DNA from: Paenibacillus xylanivorans
GTDB taxonomy: Bacteria; Bacillota; Bacilli; Paenibacillales; Paenibacillaceae
DNA: 61,739 bases
Direction: 5' to 3'
NCBI RefSeq assembly: GCF_001280595.1
Contig: NZ_LITU01000005.1
Coordinates: forward strand, 17,345 to 79,083
In this document: positions 8,746 through 18,804 of the stretch, one piece after another
How the letters are laid out: each line of letters begins with the position of its first letter
Position numbering within the stretch: the first letter of the stretch is position 1
The notes under the pieces: model-generated
What the model was told of the DNA's origin: nothing
Databases searched by the model: none
What the model saw: only the letters and a program-made list of their open reading frames with translations
Made by a program: the position numbers and the translations under genes

Positions 8746-9153
8746 ATGAATAAAGCAGAAGAACAATATCCTGTACAAAGCGGTTCCACTTTCGCCAAAG
8801 GCATTTTCATCGGAGGTTTGCTGGGTGCTGCAGCAGCGCTGCTCTTTGCCCCTAAACCAGGACGCGAATTGCGTGGTGACCTTTCCGAGAAAGTGGGGAT
8901 CGTTACGGATCGCACGAAAGAAGTTGCAGCGGTTGTGGGTGATAAAGCTTCCGAACTGGCTAAAACGGTCTCTTCCAAAACTTCTGATATTGCAAAAACG
9001 GTAAATCAAGGACGCAATGACGTCATGGATTCCGTGAGAAAAGCTTCCGCTGATGTGGCGAATGAAGCGACCAAAGCATCAGAAGAAGTGGCTGCTGCTT
9101 CTGTAGAAGCCAAGGAAGATGCACGTAAAGAAATAAACTCGACCAGCCTGTAA
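8746..9153 (+). CDS. YtxH domain-containing protein
   Basis: 135 residues. Residues 15-42 carry the YtxH signature: a short glycine-rich hydrophobic stretch, then LLFAPKPGRELRGDL. The rest is an alanine-rich, charged, repetitive helix (LAKTVSSKTSDIAKTV, SADVANEATKASEEVA) resembling LEA-like stress proteins. The family is usually membrane-tethered at the N-terminus and linked to general stress in Bacillus. GAAGGAG lies nine bases before the ATG. A terminator follows at 9173-9206. Confidence 0.85.
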   Translation: MNKAEEQYPVQSGSTFAKGIFIGGLLGAAAALLFAPKPGRELRGDLSEKVGIVTDRTKEVAAVVGDKASELAKTVSSKTSDIAKTVNQGRNDVMDSVRKASADVANEATKASEEVAAASVEAKEDARKEINSTSL

Positions 9154-9172
9154 GGCTTGTGATTGAGTGACC

Positions 9173-9206
9173 AATAGCCAGCTGTATTCCAGCTGGCTAT
9201 TTTTTA
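9173..9206 (+). terminator. Terminator after the YtxH gene
   Basis: Perfect stem AATAGCCAGCTG (9173-9184) with CAGCTGGCTATT (9190-9201), followed by TTTTAT. Confidence 0.9.
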
Positions 9207-9236
9207 TCCACACCGCGAGATTAAAGGAGGAAGAAC

Positions 9237-9602
9237 ATGAGTAAAGTCACAATGAACGGAAATACGCCCATTACCGGAGGAAAACCCGCACAACAGTATG
9301 ATACCAGCGAACATCCTTTTGAATTGCGTCATGAGGTAAAGCGCCTGAACACAAGGCTGGATCAAATTGCTGACAGTCTGGAGAAATCTCAAATCAAGGA
9401 TATTATCGAAAACTACAGTAGTCCCAAAAAACGCATCATTACCAATTTTACAGCGGGTATGGCACGTGGTTTGGGTTTGACCGTAGGGACCTTCGTTGTT
9501 CTTGGTCTGCTCGCCTTTATTCTCAGTCAATTCGTGAATATGCCGATTGTGGGACAATATATTGCTGACTTGCTGGGATACATCGAAGATTATAAAAAAT
9601 AA
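9237..9602 (+). CDS. DUF5665 membrane protein
   Basis: 121 residues. A hydrophilic N-terminal half includes a helical stretch (LRHEVKRLNTRLDQIADSL), then ENYSSPKKRIITNFTAGMARGLG, then one or two membrane helices and a short tail. The ENY...P+R...NF..G.ARGLG pattern is the DUF5665 signature of Bacillota. Function is unknown. GGAGGAAGA precedes the ATG. No own promoter is evident in the 30 bases after the terminator at 9206, so it may depend on read-through. Confidence 0.78.
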   Translation: MSKVTMNGNTPITGGKPAQQYDTSEHPFELRHEVKRLNTRLDQIADSLEKSQIKDIIENYSSPKKRIITNFTAGMARGLGLTVGTFVVLGLLAFILSQFVNMPIVGQYIADLLGYIEDYKK

Positions 9603-9626
9603 AGGAAGCCTGTGATGCTTCCAAAG

Positions 9627-10661
9627 TCATTGCCTTCGTTTACCAATGCCACGCTTCTCTGTTTCTTTGACTGACGGCTGGGAGGACTTTACTTTGAGCA
9701 GATCCCCTGTCCAGCCTTTCATCATCATCCATACATACATGCCGACCATGCTAATGATGATAAGTGCAAGGACTAGTACAACACCCCAGGTTTTGTCGAT
9801 CCAAGGCAGATTCTCGAAGTTCATTCCCCATATGGCTCCAGCAGCGGTTGCGGGCGTGAATACCGAGGTAACGAGTGTCAGCGTCTTCATGATCTCATTG
9901 CCACGAACCCCTGAAATGGCATTATCAATAGAAATAAGCGTATCAATCTCTTTCTCATAGTGTTTAAACAAACGCTCCATACGTTCGATCCGGTGATGAA
10001 GCTGCTGGAAAAAACGATTCTCTTTCAATTCATCCAGGTAGGCTTCTCTGGCGGCGGCCATCAACTCAGAATACGGAATAAACAGGTTACTCCAATACAA
10101 CAGTTCAAATCTGGCCGCAAGGATCTGATCCATCAGCGTGCGTGCATTGCGGGATTCCATCGTCCGTTCCAAATCCCTCAGATTCATCTCAAAATGATCC
10201 ATACCCACATGGTAATAATGCAATATGGCCCGAAAGAGCACAAACATGCCGTCTCGTGCTTCACTGCATTGTTGTAACATCGCTGCACGCTCACCTGTAT
10301 TCATAATACCTCTGGTATTGTCATCTATGTTCAAGGTAACCAGTCTTTCTTGATCCACATAGAAAAACATCTGATTATCTTTACGTTGATCGTTTCTTTC
10401 ATTCTTAACTGCATATAATAATGACCCGAATATCACGGGTTCCGTACCGTTCATGAAGCGGACGGACAGGTAGTTGGACTCTACCTCCGGTATTTTGCGA
10501 AGCCAGTACTGCATTTCTGGAAATGTGCTCGTTAGTTCCTCCAAGGCGCCAGCCATACTCTCCTGATCCGGTGCCACCCAATCCCACCATTCCCAATGGT
10601 CTGAGTAGGTGACCTTGTCCCGACGCGCTTCCAGCTTGACTTTGTCCACAATCACAAACAT
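9627..10661 (-). CDS. CorA-family divalent metal transporter
   Basis: About 345 residues. A long N-terminal cytoplasmic domain and stalk helix precede two C-terminal membrane helices, with the GMN pore signature in WGMNFENLPW. The family forms pentameric Mg2+ (also Co2+ or Ni2+) channels. The tail after the second helix is basic. The start is uncertain: ATG 10661 lies only three bases from GGAG, GTG 10655 is better spaced, and ATG 10673 is also in frame. It converges with DUF5665; a small GGAAGC/GCTTCC hairpin lies between them. Confidence 0.85.
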   Translation of the reverse strand: MFVIVDKVKLEARRDKVTYSDHWEWWDWVAPDQESMAGALEELTSTFPEMQYWLRKIPEVESNYLSVRFMNGTEPVIFGSLLYAVKNERNDQRKDNQMFFYVDQERLVTLNIDDNTRGIMNTGERAAMLQQCSEARDGMFVLFRAILHYYHVGMDHFEMNLRDLERTMESRNARTLMDQILAARFELLYWSNLFIPYSELMAAAREAYLDELKENRFFQQLHHRIERMERLFKHYEKEIDTLISIDNAISGVRGNEIMKTLTLVTSVFTPATAAGAIWGMNFENLPWIDKTWGVVLVLALIIISMVGMYVWMMMKGWTGDLLKVKSSQPSVKETEKRGIGKRRQ

Positions 10662-10705
10662 CCACTCCTGCATTCATACTGTTCATTAGGAAATCACTGA
10701 TCCCC

Positions 10706-10747
10706 AAAAAAGGACACGTATGCATTCCATTGGAATCACGTGTCCTT
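10706..10747 (-). terminator. Terminator ending the sigB operon
   Basis: AAGGACACGT pairs with ACGTGTCCTT, with an inner ATTCC/GGAAT stem. On the minus strand it is followed by TTTTTT. It lies just past the sigB stop. Confidence 0.88.
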
Positions 10748-10784
10748 CTCTATGCCGTGCTTAATATCATCACCAATCTGCATC

Positions 10785-11558
10785 TCATAACAATGAAGCA
10801 TTCGACATAATCTGCTTTAATTTCTCAGTGGCTCGCTTCTGGATGCGGGATACACTCATTTGGGAGACTCCCAGTTTCTGAGCAATTGCCCGCTGCGACT
10901 GACCATCCTGAAATGCCAAAATAAGCACCTTTTGTTCCTGTTCCTTCAACTGTCCCAATGCCTGCTGCAAGTCCATCCGCTTCTCAACCGAATCGAAGTC
11001 ATTCACATCAGAACTGATCAGTTCGCCCAATGTGGCTGCACTCTCATCCTGTGATAGCGGAGAATCCAGTGACACATAGTGGTAACATTCCCGACCAGCC
11101 AAGACTTCGATGGTTTCCTCAGGGGTTAAATCCAGGTATTCTGCAATCTCGTTCACACCTGGTGAACGCTCCAGCTTCACTGTCAATTCATCAATGGCAT
11201 GCTGGACAAGTGCTCCCTTTTCCTTAATCCTGCGAGGCACCTGAATATACCAGGACTTGTCCCTTAAATAATTTTTCATATGACCGATCATGCTCTTCAT
11301 GGCATAAGGTTCAAACGGAATACCCAGATTGATATCGTATTGCTTAAGCAAACGAATTAGGGCCATCTGCCCGGTCTGATACAAATCTTCATACAGATCG
11401 GGTCGATTCCGCGCAATTTTACCTGCTGCCATCTTCACCATCGGTTCATATTTGCGGATAAGAACTGTTGCAATTTCGTTATCCTGGGTCTGCTGGTATT
11501 CCCAGATCAAACCTATTGCTTCAGACATGGACTCTGGGGGAGTCACTTTTTCATTCAT
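10785..11558 (-). CDS. sigB: General stress sigma factor SigB
   Basis: 257 residues of the SigB/SigF/SigG subfamily of sigma-70. Region 2 is at about 30-100 (KMAAGKIARNRPDLYEDLYQTGQMALIRLLKQYD), region 3 in the middle, and the region 4 helix-turn-helix near the C-terminus (SQRAIAQKLGVSQMSVSRIQKRATEKL). It directs RNA polymerase to stress promoters when released from RsbW. Its ATG overlaps the rsbW stop (ATGA), so translation is coupled. The upstream promoter at 12403-12428 has the sequence SigB itself would recognise, implying positive autoregulation. Confidence 0.93.
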   Translation of the reverse strand: MNEKVTPPESMSEAIGLIWEYQQTQDNEIATVLIRKYEPMVKMAAGKIARNRPDLYEDLYQTGQMALIRLLKQYDINLGIPFEPYAMKSMIGHMKNYLRDKSWYIQVPRRIKEKGALVQHAIDELTVKLERSPGVNEIAEYLDLTPEETIEVLAGRECYHYVSLDSPLSQDESAATLGELISSDVNDFDSVEKRMDLQQALGQLKEQEQKVLILAFQDGQSQRAIAQKLGVSQMSVSRIQKRATEKLKQIMSNASLL

Positions 11559-12007
11559 ACTTTCTCCTCACTTCTTGCAAGACGTTTTACGAGTACTACT
11601 TTCGTACCTTTGCCCGTCTCACTTTCCACACTGACATCGTCCATCAGAGCTTGCATCAGGTAAAATCCAAGTCCACCGATTTGGGCATCAGTCAGCTCTG
11701 TGTCGTGAAGGCCTGCACGGGATACCGCCGGGTTAATGTTCTCAAAGCTGGCACCTTCATCTTTGACGGTAATGGCCAACGTGTCACTATCCACTTCGAA
11801 CACAACCTCAACCATGCCGCCTTCGTGTGAGTAAGCATACAGTACAGAGTTATTACAGGCCTCGGATACAGCAACCTTCATATCCTCAATGTCCTCATAA
11901 GAAAATCCCATTTTGGACGCAACACCATATAGATTGAGTCTTACAATATCAACGTAATCAGCTGTCGCCGGTAAATTAAGGGTGACTCTTTGAACTTCTG
12001 CATTCAT
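11555..12007 (-). CDS. rsbW: Anti-sigma factor and serine kinase RsbW
   Basis: 150 residues of the GHKL serine-kinase fold: N box EACNNSVLYAYSHEGG, G1 box VKDEGASFE and G2 box GGLGFYLMQALMDDV. RsbW binds and inactivates SigB and phosphorylates RsbV on serine. Position between rsbV and sigB and the four-base overlap with sigB match the standard stoichiometric arrangement. The rsbV-rsbW gap is only 18 bases. Confidence 0.93.
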   Translation of the reverse strand: MNAEVQRVTLNLPATADYVDIVRLNLYGVASKMGFSYEDIEDMKVAVSEACNNSVLYAYSHEGGMVEVVFEVDSDTLAITVKDEGASFENINPAVSRAGLHDTELTDAQIGGLGFYLMQALMDDVSVESETGKGTKVVLVKRLARSEEKV

Positions 12008-12025
12008 TCCTTTTTCGATCCTTTC

Positions 12026-12364
12026 CTATTGGGAATTCTTCTGTGAGACAAAGAATTTGGCAATACCCGTCATATCAAAAAGTTTCTGAATTTGCGCAGG
12101 AACTTCCTGTACTTCAAAGCGAGCTTCCATTCCATGCCGTGCTTTCAGAACAGATAACAGGATACCAATCCCTGTACTATCGATGTACTTCAAGTCTTGC
12201 ATGTTAATGATCAAATCTTGTTCCTTGTTGTCCACGAGCGGCTCCATCACCAAACGGAATTCAGGAGCAACCGACAAATCCAGTTCGCCAGTCAGATACA
12301 CCGTGCACACGCCGTCATGTGTTTCTGTTCTTGCATTGAATTTTTCATTTTTATTTGTATTCAT
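12026..12364 (-). CDS. rsbV: Anti-anti-sigma factor RsbV
   Basis: A 112-residue STAS-domain protein. The phosphorylated serine is Ser63 in the YIDSTGIG signature. Unphosphorylated RsbV binds RsbW and frees SigB; phosphorylation by RsbW inactivates it, and the PP2C phosphatase encoded at 18801-19970 is the expected reactivator. It is the first gene of the rsbV-rsbW-sigB unit, with the SigB-like promoter 39 bases upstream of its ATG. Confidence 0.93.
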   Translation of the reverse strand: MNTNKNEKFNARTETHDGVCTVYLTGELDLSVAPEFRLVMEPLVDNKEQDLIINMQDLKYIDSTGIGILLSVLKARHGMEARFEVQEVPAQIQKLFDMTGIAKFFVSQKNSQ

Positions 12365-12402
12365 TAGACATCTCTCTCCTGATCAATGGTTTCTTTACCT
12401 AA

Positions 12403-12428
12403 TAACCCATCTTCAGCACATATGAAAC
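12403..12428 (-). promoter_or_regulatory. SigB-like autoregulatory promoter of rsbV-rsbW-sigB
   Basis: On the minus strand: GTTTCA, 14 bases, GGGTTA. This is close to the Bacillus SigB consensus (GTTTAA, 13-15 bases, GGGTAT). It lies 39 bases upstream of rsbV. Confidence 0.78.
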
Positions 12429-12450
12429 AGGAATCGAATTAGCAAATATT

Positions 12451-14124
12451 TCAATTGGCCTGATTTATCGCCGATGCGTCGGATTTGAACACTTGCCTTT
12501 CTTCTTGAAATCGGGACAACTTCTGTTTCACATTGCCCATTTTCACAGGTTTACTGATGTAATCGTCCATACCTACAGTGGAACATCTCTGCTGAATACC
12601 ATCCATGACATTGGCGGTCATCGCTACAATAACCGGCTGCTGGTCTTGAGGGAGACTCTCACGAATTCTGCGAGTACACTCCAACCCATCCATCACGGGC
12701 ATTTGTAAATCCATAAATATATAATCATAATTGCGGTTCCCCAAAACCATATCCAATGCCTTCTTACCATCTTCGGCGATATCTGCGATGAGTCCAAGCT
12801 TGCTCAGCATGATGGACATTAGTTTCTGATTAATAGGGTGATCATCGACGATTAATACGCTTGGATGCATTTCATAATTTTTCATATCCGTAAGCTGATC
12901 TTCCCCAATACCTGTCTTAAGCTCAGTCTCGATATACCGCTGCGCCTGAATGGTGAATACAAACGTAGCACCACGCAGTTCCGACGTATCCAAATATATC
13001 TGTCCACCCATCATTTCAACGAGCGTTTTACATATAGCCAGTCCCAGACCGGTTCCACCATACTTGCGCGTCATGGACGTATCCAGTTGGGAAAACGGCT
13101 GGAAAAGGCGGTCGACTTTGTCTAGAGCTATACCTATTCCTGTATCTTTTACCGCAAACTCCAGCGTCATTCGCCCGTCTTTTTCCTCATTAACGGATAC
13201 GATCAGATACACGCCGCCATGGTCCGTAAACTTGATCGCATTGGCAATGAGATTCAGCAAAACCTGACGTAGCCTTGCCATATCTCCATAGATCAATTCA
13301 GGAACCGAATCTTCAAGGAAATATTCCAGCTCAATATTCTTTTTGCCGGCTTCTGCCGCGAATAGTCTCAGTACTTCACGAATACAGGAAACAAGTTCGA
13401 ATGGATGCTCTTCCAGCTCCATTTTTCCGGATTCCATCTTGGTGAAATCAAGAATATCATTAATCACCGTAACAAGTGCATCCGCACTGCGACGTACAAT
13501 ATCCGCGTATTCCTTCTGATCTTCCTTCAGATCCGTTTCCATCAACAGATCAACCATACCAATGACGCCATTCATTGGCGTGCGAATCTCGTGACTCATC
13601 ATGGCAAGGAACTCGGTCTTGGCGTTCGCAGCGATTTCCGCTTCCTCTTTGGCCTGAATGAGCTGCTGATTCATCTTCTCCAATTCCTGCGTCTTCTGGT
13701 GCAGAAGCATGGTCTGTGTTTTCAAACGTTTATTCGTGATAAACATTTCCACAAAACCCTCGATTTTGGACTTCAAAATCTGAGGGATAAACGGTTTGAC
13801 CATGTAATCAATGGCTCCGGCGGAATAACCTGCAAATAAGTGCTCGGCCTCTCTGCTATTTGCAGAGATGAAAATGATCGGCACGTCCTTGGACTTGTCA
13901 CGCGCCTTGATTAATTTTGCTGTCTCAATACCGTCCATACCAGGCATCTGCACATCAAGCACAATGACCGCAAATTCGTCTTTCAGCAAACAACGAAGTG
14001 CCTCTTCTCCTGAGGTTGCCTTGACGAGCTTGTACTGTTCCGATTCCAGAACCGCTTCGAGAGCGAGCAGGTTCTCGGGGCGGTCATCTACCAATAATAT
14101 GTGGATTGGTTCATTGAGCCCCAT
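12451..14124 (-). CDS. Hybrid kinase REC-HisKA-HATPase-REC in the SigB cluster
   Basis: 557 residues from ATG 14124. Order: receiver (phospho-Asp in [13 protein letters not shown], about residue 57), a coiled coil (about 135-170), HisKA with the H box MSHEIRTP (about His178), HATPase with DTGIGI and GGTGLGL, then a second receiver ([11 protein letters not shown]). It has no membrane segment, so it is cytosolic and fed by other kinases or soluble signals through its N-terminal receiver. It lies 17 bases after the rsbM-like gene and 22-90 bases before the rsbV promoter. The upstream in-frame ATG (14169) would overlap the CheR gene and lacks a ribosome site. Its likely job is a second input or phosphate branch into the SigB pathway; this is inference. 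Confidence 0.88.
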   Translation of the reverse strand: MGLNEPIHILLVDDRPENLLALEAVLESEQYKLVKATSGEEALRCLLKDEFAVIVLDVQMPGMDGIETAKLIKARDKSKDVPIIFISANSREAEHLFAGYSAGAIDYMVKPFIPQILKSKIEGFVEMFITNKRLKTQTMLLHQKTQELEKMNQQLIQAKEEAEIAANAKTEFLAMMSHEIRTPMNGVIGMVDLLMETDLKEDQKEYADIVRRSADALVTVINDILDFTKMESGKMELEEHPFELVSCIREVLRLFAAEAGKKNIELEYFLEDSVPELIYGDMARLRQVLLNLIANAIKFTDHGGVYLIVSVNEEKDGRMTLEFAVKDTGIGIALDKVDRLFQPFSQLDTSMTRKYGGTGLGLAICKTLVEMMGGQIYLDTSELRGATFVFTIQAQRYIETELKTGIGEDQLTDMKNYEMHPSVLIVDDHPINQKLMSIMLSKLGLIADIAEDGKKALDMVLGNRNYDYIFMDLQMPVMDGLECTRRIRESLPQDQQPVIVAMTANVMDGIQQRCSTVGMDDYISKPVKMGNVKQKLSRFQEERQVFKSDASAINQAN

Positions 14125-14140
14125 GACTAAGCCTAACCCC

Positions 14141-15013
14141 CTATTTAATCTTCCGGTATATTTTTTCATTCCGGTCTAATGGCTCGTAGGCATCGCTGAA
14201 TTCCGTAAAATGTATCGATTCTTTAGAACCCAGAACAAGGATGCCAAAGTGGCTCAAACTTTCATGAAAAAGTCCGTGTACATGGTTCCGCAGTTCATCA
14301 TTGAAATAAATCATGACATTGCGGCAAAAAATCACATTAAACTCGTTAAATGAACGGTCTGTTGCCAGATTATGCTCGGCAAAAATAATGTTTTTCCGTA
14401 GATAAGGATGGAATATAACGGAATTATATTTCGCTGTGTAATACTCCGAGAATGCACGGGTGCCCCCGGCTTCAAGGTAATTGGTAGTATATAGTTTCAT
14501 TTTATCAATGCCATATACGCCTTCCTTGGCCTGCTGCAATGAGCGATCATTCATATCTGTCGCATATATTCTTGCCTTGTCGTACAGTCCTTCCTCGTGC
14601 AGCATAATCGCCATGGAATAGACTTCTTCCCCTGTAGAACAGCCTGCATGCCATATTCGGATGTACGGATATGTTCTTAATATCGGAATAATCTGTTCGC
14701 GAAACATTCGGAAAAGCGTAGGATCACGAAACATTTCCGTCACGGGAATGGACAAGTTCTGTACAAAACGATCAAACGCAGAACGGTCATGCAGCACTCG
14801 CTCTTGTAAACCGGAAATGGTCTTAACGCCTTCGGCATGTGCATAGTGCCAGATTCTGCGTTTTAATGAAGGCAACGCATAGTTTCTAAAATCATATCCA
14901 TATAAACGGTGCATACCTTCCAACAGCAACTCGATCTCGATCAGTTCACGCTCTTCGTCTTGCGGCATGCGGATCGATTCTGCCTCCGCCTCGGTAGGTT
15001 CCCACGGTGTCAT
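14141..15013 (-). CDS. rsbM: CheR-type methyltransferase, RsbM-like
   Basis: 290 residues from ATG 15013 (GGAGAG five bases upstream; an ATG at 15034 is poorly served). It has the CheR layout: an N-terminal helical domain ([26 protein letters not shown]), the SAM motif [14 protein letters not shown], the ATDMNDRSL acidic strand, then [11 protein letters not shown] and LGSKESIH. CheR enzymes methylate glutamates on coiled-coil signalling proteins. There is no chemoreceptor or CheB here. The gene sits directly after the RsbK-like kinase, matching RsbM of B. cereus, which methylates the RsbK signalling helix and lowers SigB activity. Confidence 0.88.
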   Translation of the reverse strand: MTPWEPTEAEAESIRMPQDEERELIEIELLLEGMHRLYGYDFRNYALPSLKRRIWHYAHAEGVKTISGLQERVLHDRSAFDRFVQNLSIPVTEMFRDPTLFRMFREQIIPILRTYPYIRIWHAGCSTGEEVYSMAIMLHEEGLYDKARIYATDMNDRSLQQAKEGVYGIDKMKLYTTNYLEAGGTRAFSEYYTAKYNSVIFHPYLRKNIIFAEHNLATDRSFNEFNVIFCRNVMIYFNDELRNHVHGLFHESLSHFGILVLGSKESIHFTEFSDAYEPLDRNEKIYRKIK

Positions 15014-15084
15014 ATTTTCTCTCCACTTCTTCATTTGTTACTTGCGTTGTAGATGTATTGTCTTTCATTACCCAAACTATCGGG

Positions 15085-18000
15085 TTACGAATACAACCAT
15101 ACCCGCATTAAGGATAATAATTGATCTGTTTGGATCGGTTTTTTCACATAATCGGATGCTCCAGCCTCAATACACTTGCCACGATCATCTTTCATCGCTT
15201 TTGCGGTTAAGGCGATAATTGGCAACTTTTCGAACTTCGGTATTTGTCTGATCCGCGTCATGGCCTCATAACCATCCATTTCCGGCATCATCATGTCCAT
15301 TAAGACCAGATCAATTTCCGGGTCCTTATCCAGAATCTCCAGTGCTTCACGGCCGTTCTCTGCAAATGTCACATCCATCCGATAACCTTCGAGCACGCTT
15401 GAGAGTGCAAATACATTACGGATGTCGTCATCCACAAGCAATATTTTCTTACCTTCAAATAAAGTTTCCTTGTTATGCAGTTTCTGCAGAATTCGACGCT
15501 TATCTTCCGGCAGGTTGGCTTCTACTCGGTGCAGGAACAAGGTCGTCTCATCGAGCAGACGTTCAGGTGACTTCACGTCCTTGATGATAATGGACTCCGC
15601 ATATTTGCGAAGCTTCATCTCTTCTTTACTGTCCAGCTCTTTGCCTGTATAAATAATGATCGGCAGATCATTCAAATATTGATCGTCCCGAATCTGGTCA
15701 AGCAATTCGAATCCGGTCATATCTGTCAGCATCAAATCCAGTACCATGCAGTCATAGCGTTGACTGTGCAATTCATTCAAGGCCTCACTGCCGGTGGAAA
15801 CTGCTGTGATTGCAACATCATCGTGGCCAATCAGTTCAATAATTGCTTTCCGCTGTATTTCATCATCTTCCACAATCAACAGACGTTTCAATTGATTCTC
15901 TGTATAGGATTCGATATGCGAGAAAGCTTTATCCAGCGAATCTTTACTGGAAGGTTTCTTCAGATATGCAATGGCTCCCATCATCAAACCTTGTTTCATA
16001 TCATCTATTACCGAAATAACATGTACCGGGATATGACGTGTCGCTGAGCTGCCTTTCAGTTCGCCCAGAATTGCCCAGCCATCCATGACAGGCAACTGAA
16101 TATCAAGGATAATCGCATCCGGCAAATATTGACGGGCCATTTCGAGTCCTTTGTCTCCCTGAAGCGCCACAATAGCCTTAAATCCTCTGCCTCTCGCCAT
16201 ATCCATCAAAATATGCGCAAAATTCACATCATCCTCAATGATGAGGAGAATTTTGTCGCCCTCCATCAGATTCATCTGATCATCTTCCAGCTGTGCAAGT
16301 ACAGGTGAGTCGGATTGAGGCATCTCCATGAACGAATTGCTATCCGGATCCGGTGTGAGGATCGTCTGTCTACCCGAACGCATGGTCCACGTGTCTCTTG
16401 CAGACTTTTCGATCTCAGAAGAAGCAGCAGCTTCTGTCATAGCTTCGTCCACCTGAATTTCTTCATCGTGATTATCCGGCAGGAACAGAGTAAAGCAGCT
16501 GCCCACACCTTCGGAGGATTCTACCTGAATGGCGCCACCAAGCAGGCGGGCAAGTTCGCGACTTATAGACAACCCTAAGCCCGTTCCACCATATTTGCGG
16601 CTGGTTGTGCCATCCACCTGCTGGAATGCTTCAAAGATTAGATCCGTTTTGTCCGAAGGAATTCCGATCCCGGTATCCTTCACGGTAAAGCCTACATATT
16701 CCTGATTCGTATTTAGGTACCCAGGAAGCTCTTCAATTTTCATCTTTCGTCCAATCAGGCTTACAGATCCCCGGTTGGTAAACTTGAACGCGTTCGACAA
16801 CAGATTTCGCAAAATCTGCTTGACGCGATGGCTGTCGGTATATACCCATTCCGGCAAATTGCTGTCGAACTCAATGTTCAAACTAAGTTCTTTTTTATTC
16901 GCCATTGGGCCAAAATTCTGTTGAACAAAGCTGGTCAGTTCTTCCATGCGAACCGTCTCATAGTTGATATCCATTTTGCCCGCATCCACCTTGGACAGAT
17001 CCAAAATTTCATCAATCATTTTCAGCAGATCAGCACCGGACATATAGATCGTTTGGGCATATTCCTGCTGTTTAACACTCAGATTTCTATCCTTGTTCTC
17101 AGATAACAGTTGGGACAGAATCAAAAGACTGTTAAGTGGTGTACGCAGTTCATGCGACATATTTGCCAAAAATTCCGATTTGTACTTGCTCGTCATCGAC
17201 AATTGCATGGCTTGCTGTTCCAACTGTGTTTTCGTTTTCTCAATCTCGTCGTTCTTCTCTTCCACTTCACGGACTTGCTCTTCCAAAGCTCGTGTTTTGG
17301 CAATCAGTTCGGTATTGAAGTGCTCCAATTCTTCCTGTTGACGCTGAAGGAGCTCTTCCGAACGTTTAAGGGCCCCCGTCTGCTCTTCCAGATTTTCATT
17401 GGAACGACGCAATTCTTCTTGCTGGGTCTGAAGTTCTTCAGATTGAACCTGTAATTCCTCCGTAAGCGCCTGGGATTCACGCAGCAGTTCTTCCACCCGC
17501 AAACGGCGACGAACGTTGTTGAGAATGACACCAAGATTCATAATCAGCTGCGAGAACAGCTGTGTATGCAGATTTGTGAACCCTTCAAACGAAGCCAGTT
17601 CAACAACACCAATTAATTCATCCTCAAATACGACAGGATAGATCATCACACCAGATGCACGCGATGATCCCGTTGCTGATCCAATATTCACATAATCCTC
17701 CGGAGTTTTCCCCAGGATTATTGGAGTCATATCCAATGCGGCTTGTCCAATTAATCCCTCTCCGATACGGTAGACCTCTTTGCCAACATCTTCATTCTCT
17801 TCAAACGCATAAGCACCATAACGTCTCAGTTCGTCCGGATGTTTCTCTTCATCGATCAGATATACGACGCCCAGTTGAGCTCCAAGTACAGGCGTAAATT
17901 CACTGATAAACATCTGTGAGATCTGGCGAATCGAGCCAATACCTCGCAGCAATTCCGGAACTCTGGCTATGTTGGAACTCATCCAGTTCTGATCTTGCTG

Positions 18001-18804
18001 TGCTTGTAAATAAGCTTTCTCGACTTCCAGTTTCTCCTCCAAATCATTGGAGACATCCTTGAACACACTGGCAATCTGTCCAATCTCGTCGGTGGACTTC
18101 ACCTGTATACGACGAATGGTTCGATATCGACCTTTACCAAAACTGGTAATCATCATCGACACCGTATTCAGACCACGCGTAATACTAGGCAGTACCCACA
18201 TAATAACCCCGAGAGCAAGTAGTAGCCCCGCAATCATGATGCCTACTGTAATCTGAACTGCCCGTGTATATGCTGCGTTAGCAGCCTTAATTTCGCTATC
18301 AATCTCCTGATCCTGAAAACGGGAGAGTGCATTTAGACTGTCTACAGCTTCCTTTTGCACAGCAAGACCTGTTGAATTCCTGTAGCTGTTTCCATCTTCC
18401 GCACGTCCTTGAGACATCAAGCTGAGCTGTCTGGCGGCATAAGAATTATAAGAATTCCAAGCCACATTCACACGGTCAACCAATTGATGCTCCGACGCAC
18501 TGTCAGCCCGTTCACGAACTTCCTTAAGGTAACTTTCTCCCCGTTCCTGCATTTCCTTAAGCTCATTTTCTGCAGTGCCGGTTGAGTTATTCGGGTTAAG
18601 CAACAAGTTAGCCAGCACTTTCGCGATATCATTAACCTCTCCACGTACGGACGAGGTGTATCTAACCTTTAAATATCGCTCCTGATACATTTGGTCAACC
18701 TGTTTATTGCTGCTGTTCAGCCGTTCGTAGCTCACAAACGTAAGCACGATCAATATGGCCATCAGAGCGGTAAAGCCAATCAGCAGTTTATTTCTGATTT
18801 TCAT
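15085..18804 (-). CDS. rsbK: Large hybrid sensor kinase, RsbK-like, with three receivers
   Basis: 1239 residues. TM1 7-25, an extracellular CHASE3-like helical sensor 30-180, TM2 183-205, HAMP 206-260, GAF about 280-430, a long Glu/Gln-rich coiled coil 433-540, HisKA with H box SHELRTP (His551), HATPase about 650-775 (DTGIGI, GGTGLGL), a variable linker, then three receivers with intact acceptors at about Asp901, Asp1023 and Asp1170. The domain set matches B. cereus RsbK, which has one receiver. Its ATG overlaps the stop of the REC-PP2C gene (ATGA), so kinase and phosphatase are co-translated. The coiled coil contains repeated EELQ/EEL units, the expected target of the adjacent methyltransferase. 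Confidence 0.9.
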   Translation of the reverse strand: MKIRNKLLIGFTALMAILIVLTFVSYERLNSSNKQVDQMYQERYLKVRYTSSVRGEVNDIAKVLANLLLNPNNSTGTAENELKEMQERGESYLKEVRERADSASEHQLVDRVNVAWNSYNSYAARQLSLMSQGRAEDGNSYRNSTGLAVQKEAVDSLNALSRFQDQEIDSEIKAANAAYTRAVQITVGIMIAGLLLALGVIMWVLPSITRGLNTVSMMITSFGKGRYRTIRRIQVKSTDEIGQIASVFKDVSNDLEEKLEVEKAYLQAQQDQNWMSSNIARVPELLRGIGSIRQISQMFISEFTPVLGAQLGVVYLIDEEKHPDELRRYGAYAFEENEDVGKEVYRIGEGLIGQAALDMTPIILGKTPEDYVNIGSATGSSRASGVMIYPVVFEDELIGVVELASFEGFTNLHTQLFSQLIMNLGVILNNVRRRLRVEELLRESQALTEELQVQSEELQTQQEELRRSNENLEEQTGALKRSEELLQRQQEELEHFNTELIAKTRALEEQVREVEEKNDEIEKTKTQLEQQAMQLSMTSKYKSEFLANMSHELRTPLNSLLILSQLLSENKDRNLSVKQQEYAQTIYMSGADLLKMIDEILDLSKVDAGKMDINYETVRMEELTSFVQQNFGPMANKKELSLNIEFDSNLPEWVYTDSHRVKQILRNLLSNAFKFTNRGSVSLIGRKMKIEELPGYLNTNQEYVGFTVKDTGIGIPSDKTDLIFEAFQQVDGTTSRKYGGTGLGLSISRELARLLGGAIQVESSEGVGSCFTLFLPDNHDEEIQVDEAMTEAAASSEIEKSARDTWTMRSGRQTILTPDPDSNSFMEMPQSDSPVLAQLEDDQMNLMEGDKILLIIEDDVNFAHILMDMARGRGFKAIVALQGDKGLEMARQYLPDAIILDIQLPVMDGWAILGELKGSSATRHIPVHVISVIDDMKQGLMMGAIAYLKKPSSKDSLDKAFSHIESYTENQLKRLLIVEDDEIQRKAIIELIGHDDVAITAVSTGSEALNELHSQRYDCMVLDLMLTDMTGFELLDQIRDDQYLNDLPIIIYTGKELDSKEEMKLRKYAESIIIKDVKSPERLLDETTLFLHRVEANLPEDKRRILQKLHNKETLFEGKKILLVDDDIRNVFALSSVLEGYRMDVTFAENGREALEILDKDPEIDLVLMDMMMPEMDGYEAMTRIRQIPKFEKLPIIALTAKAMKDDRGKCIEAGASDYVKKPIQTDQLLSLMRVWLYS

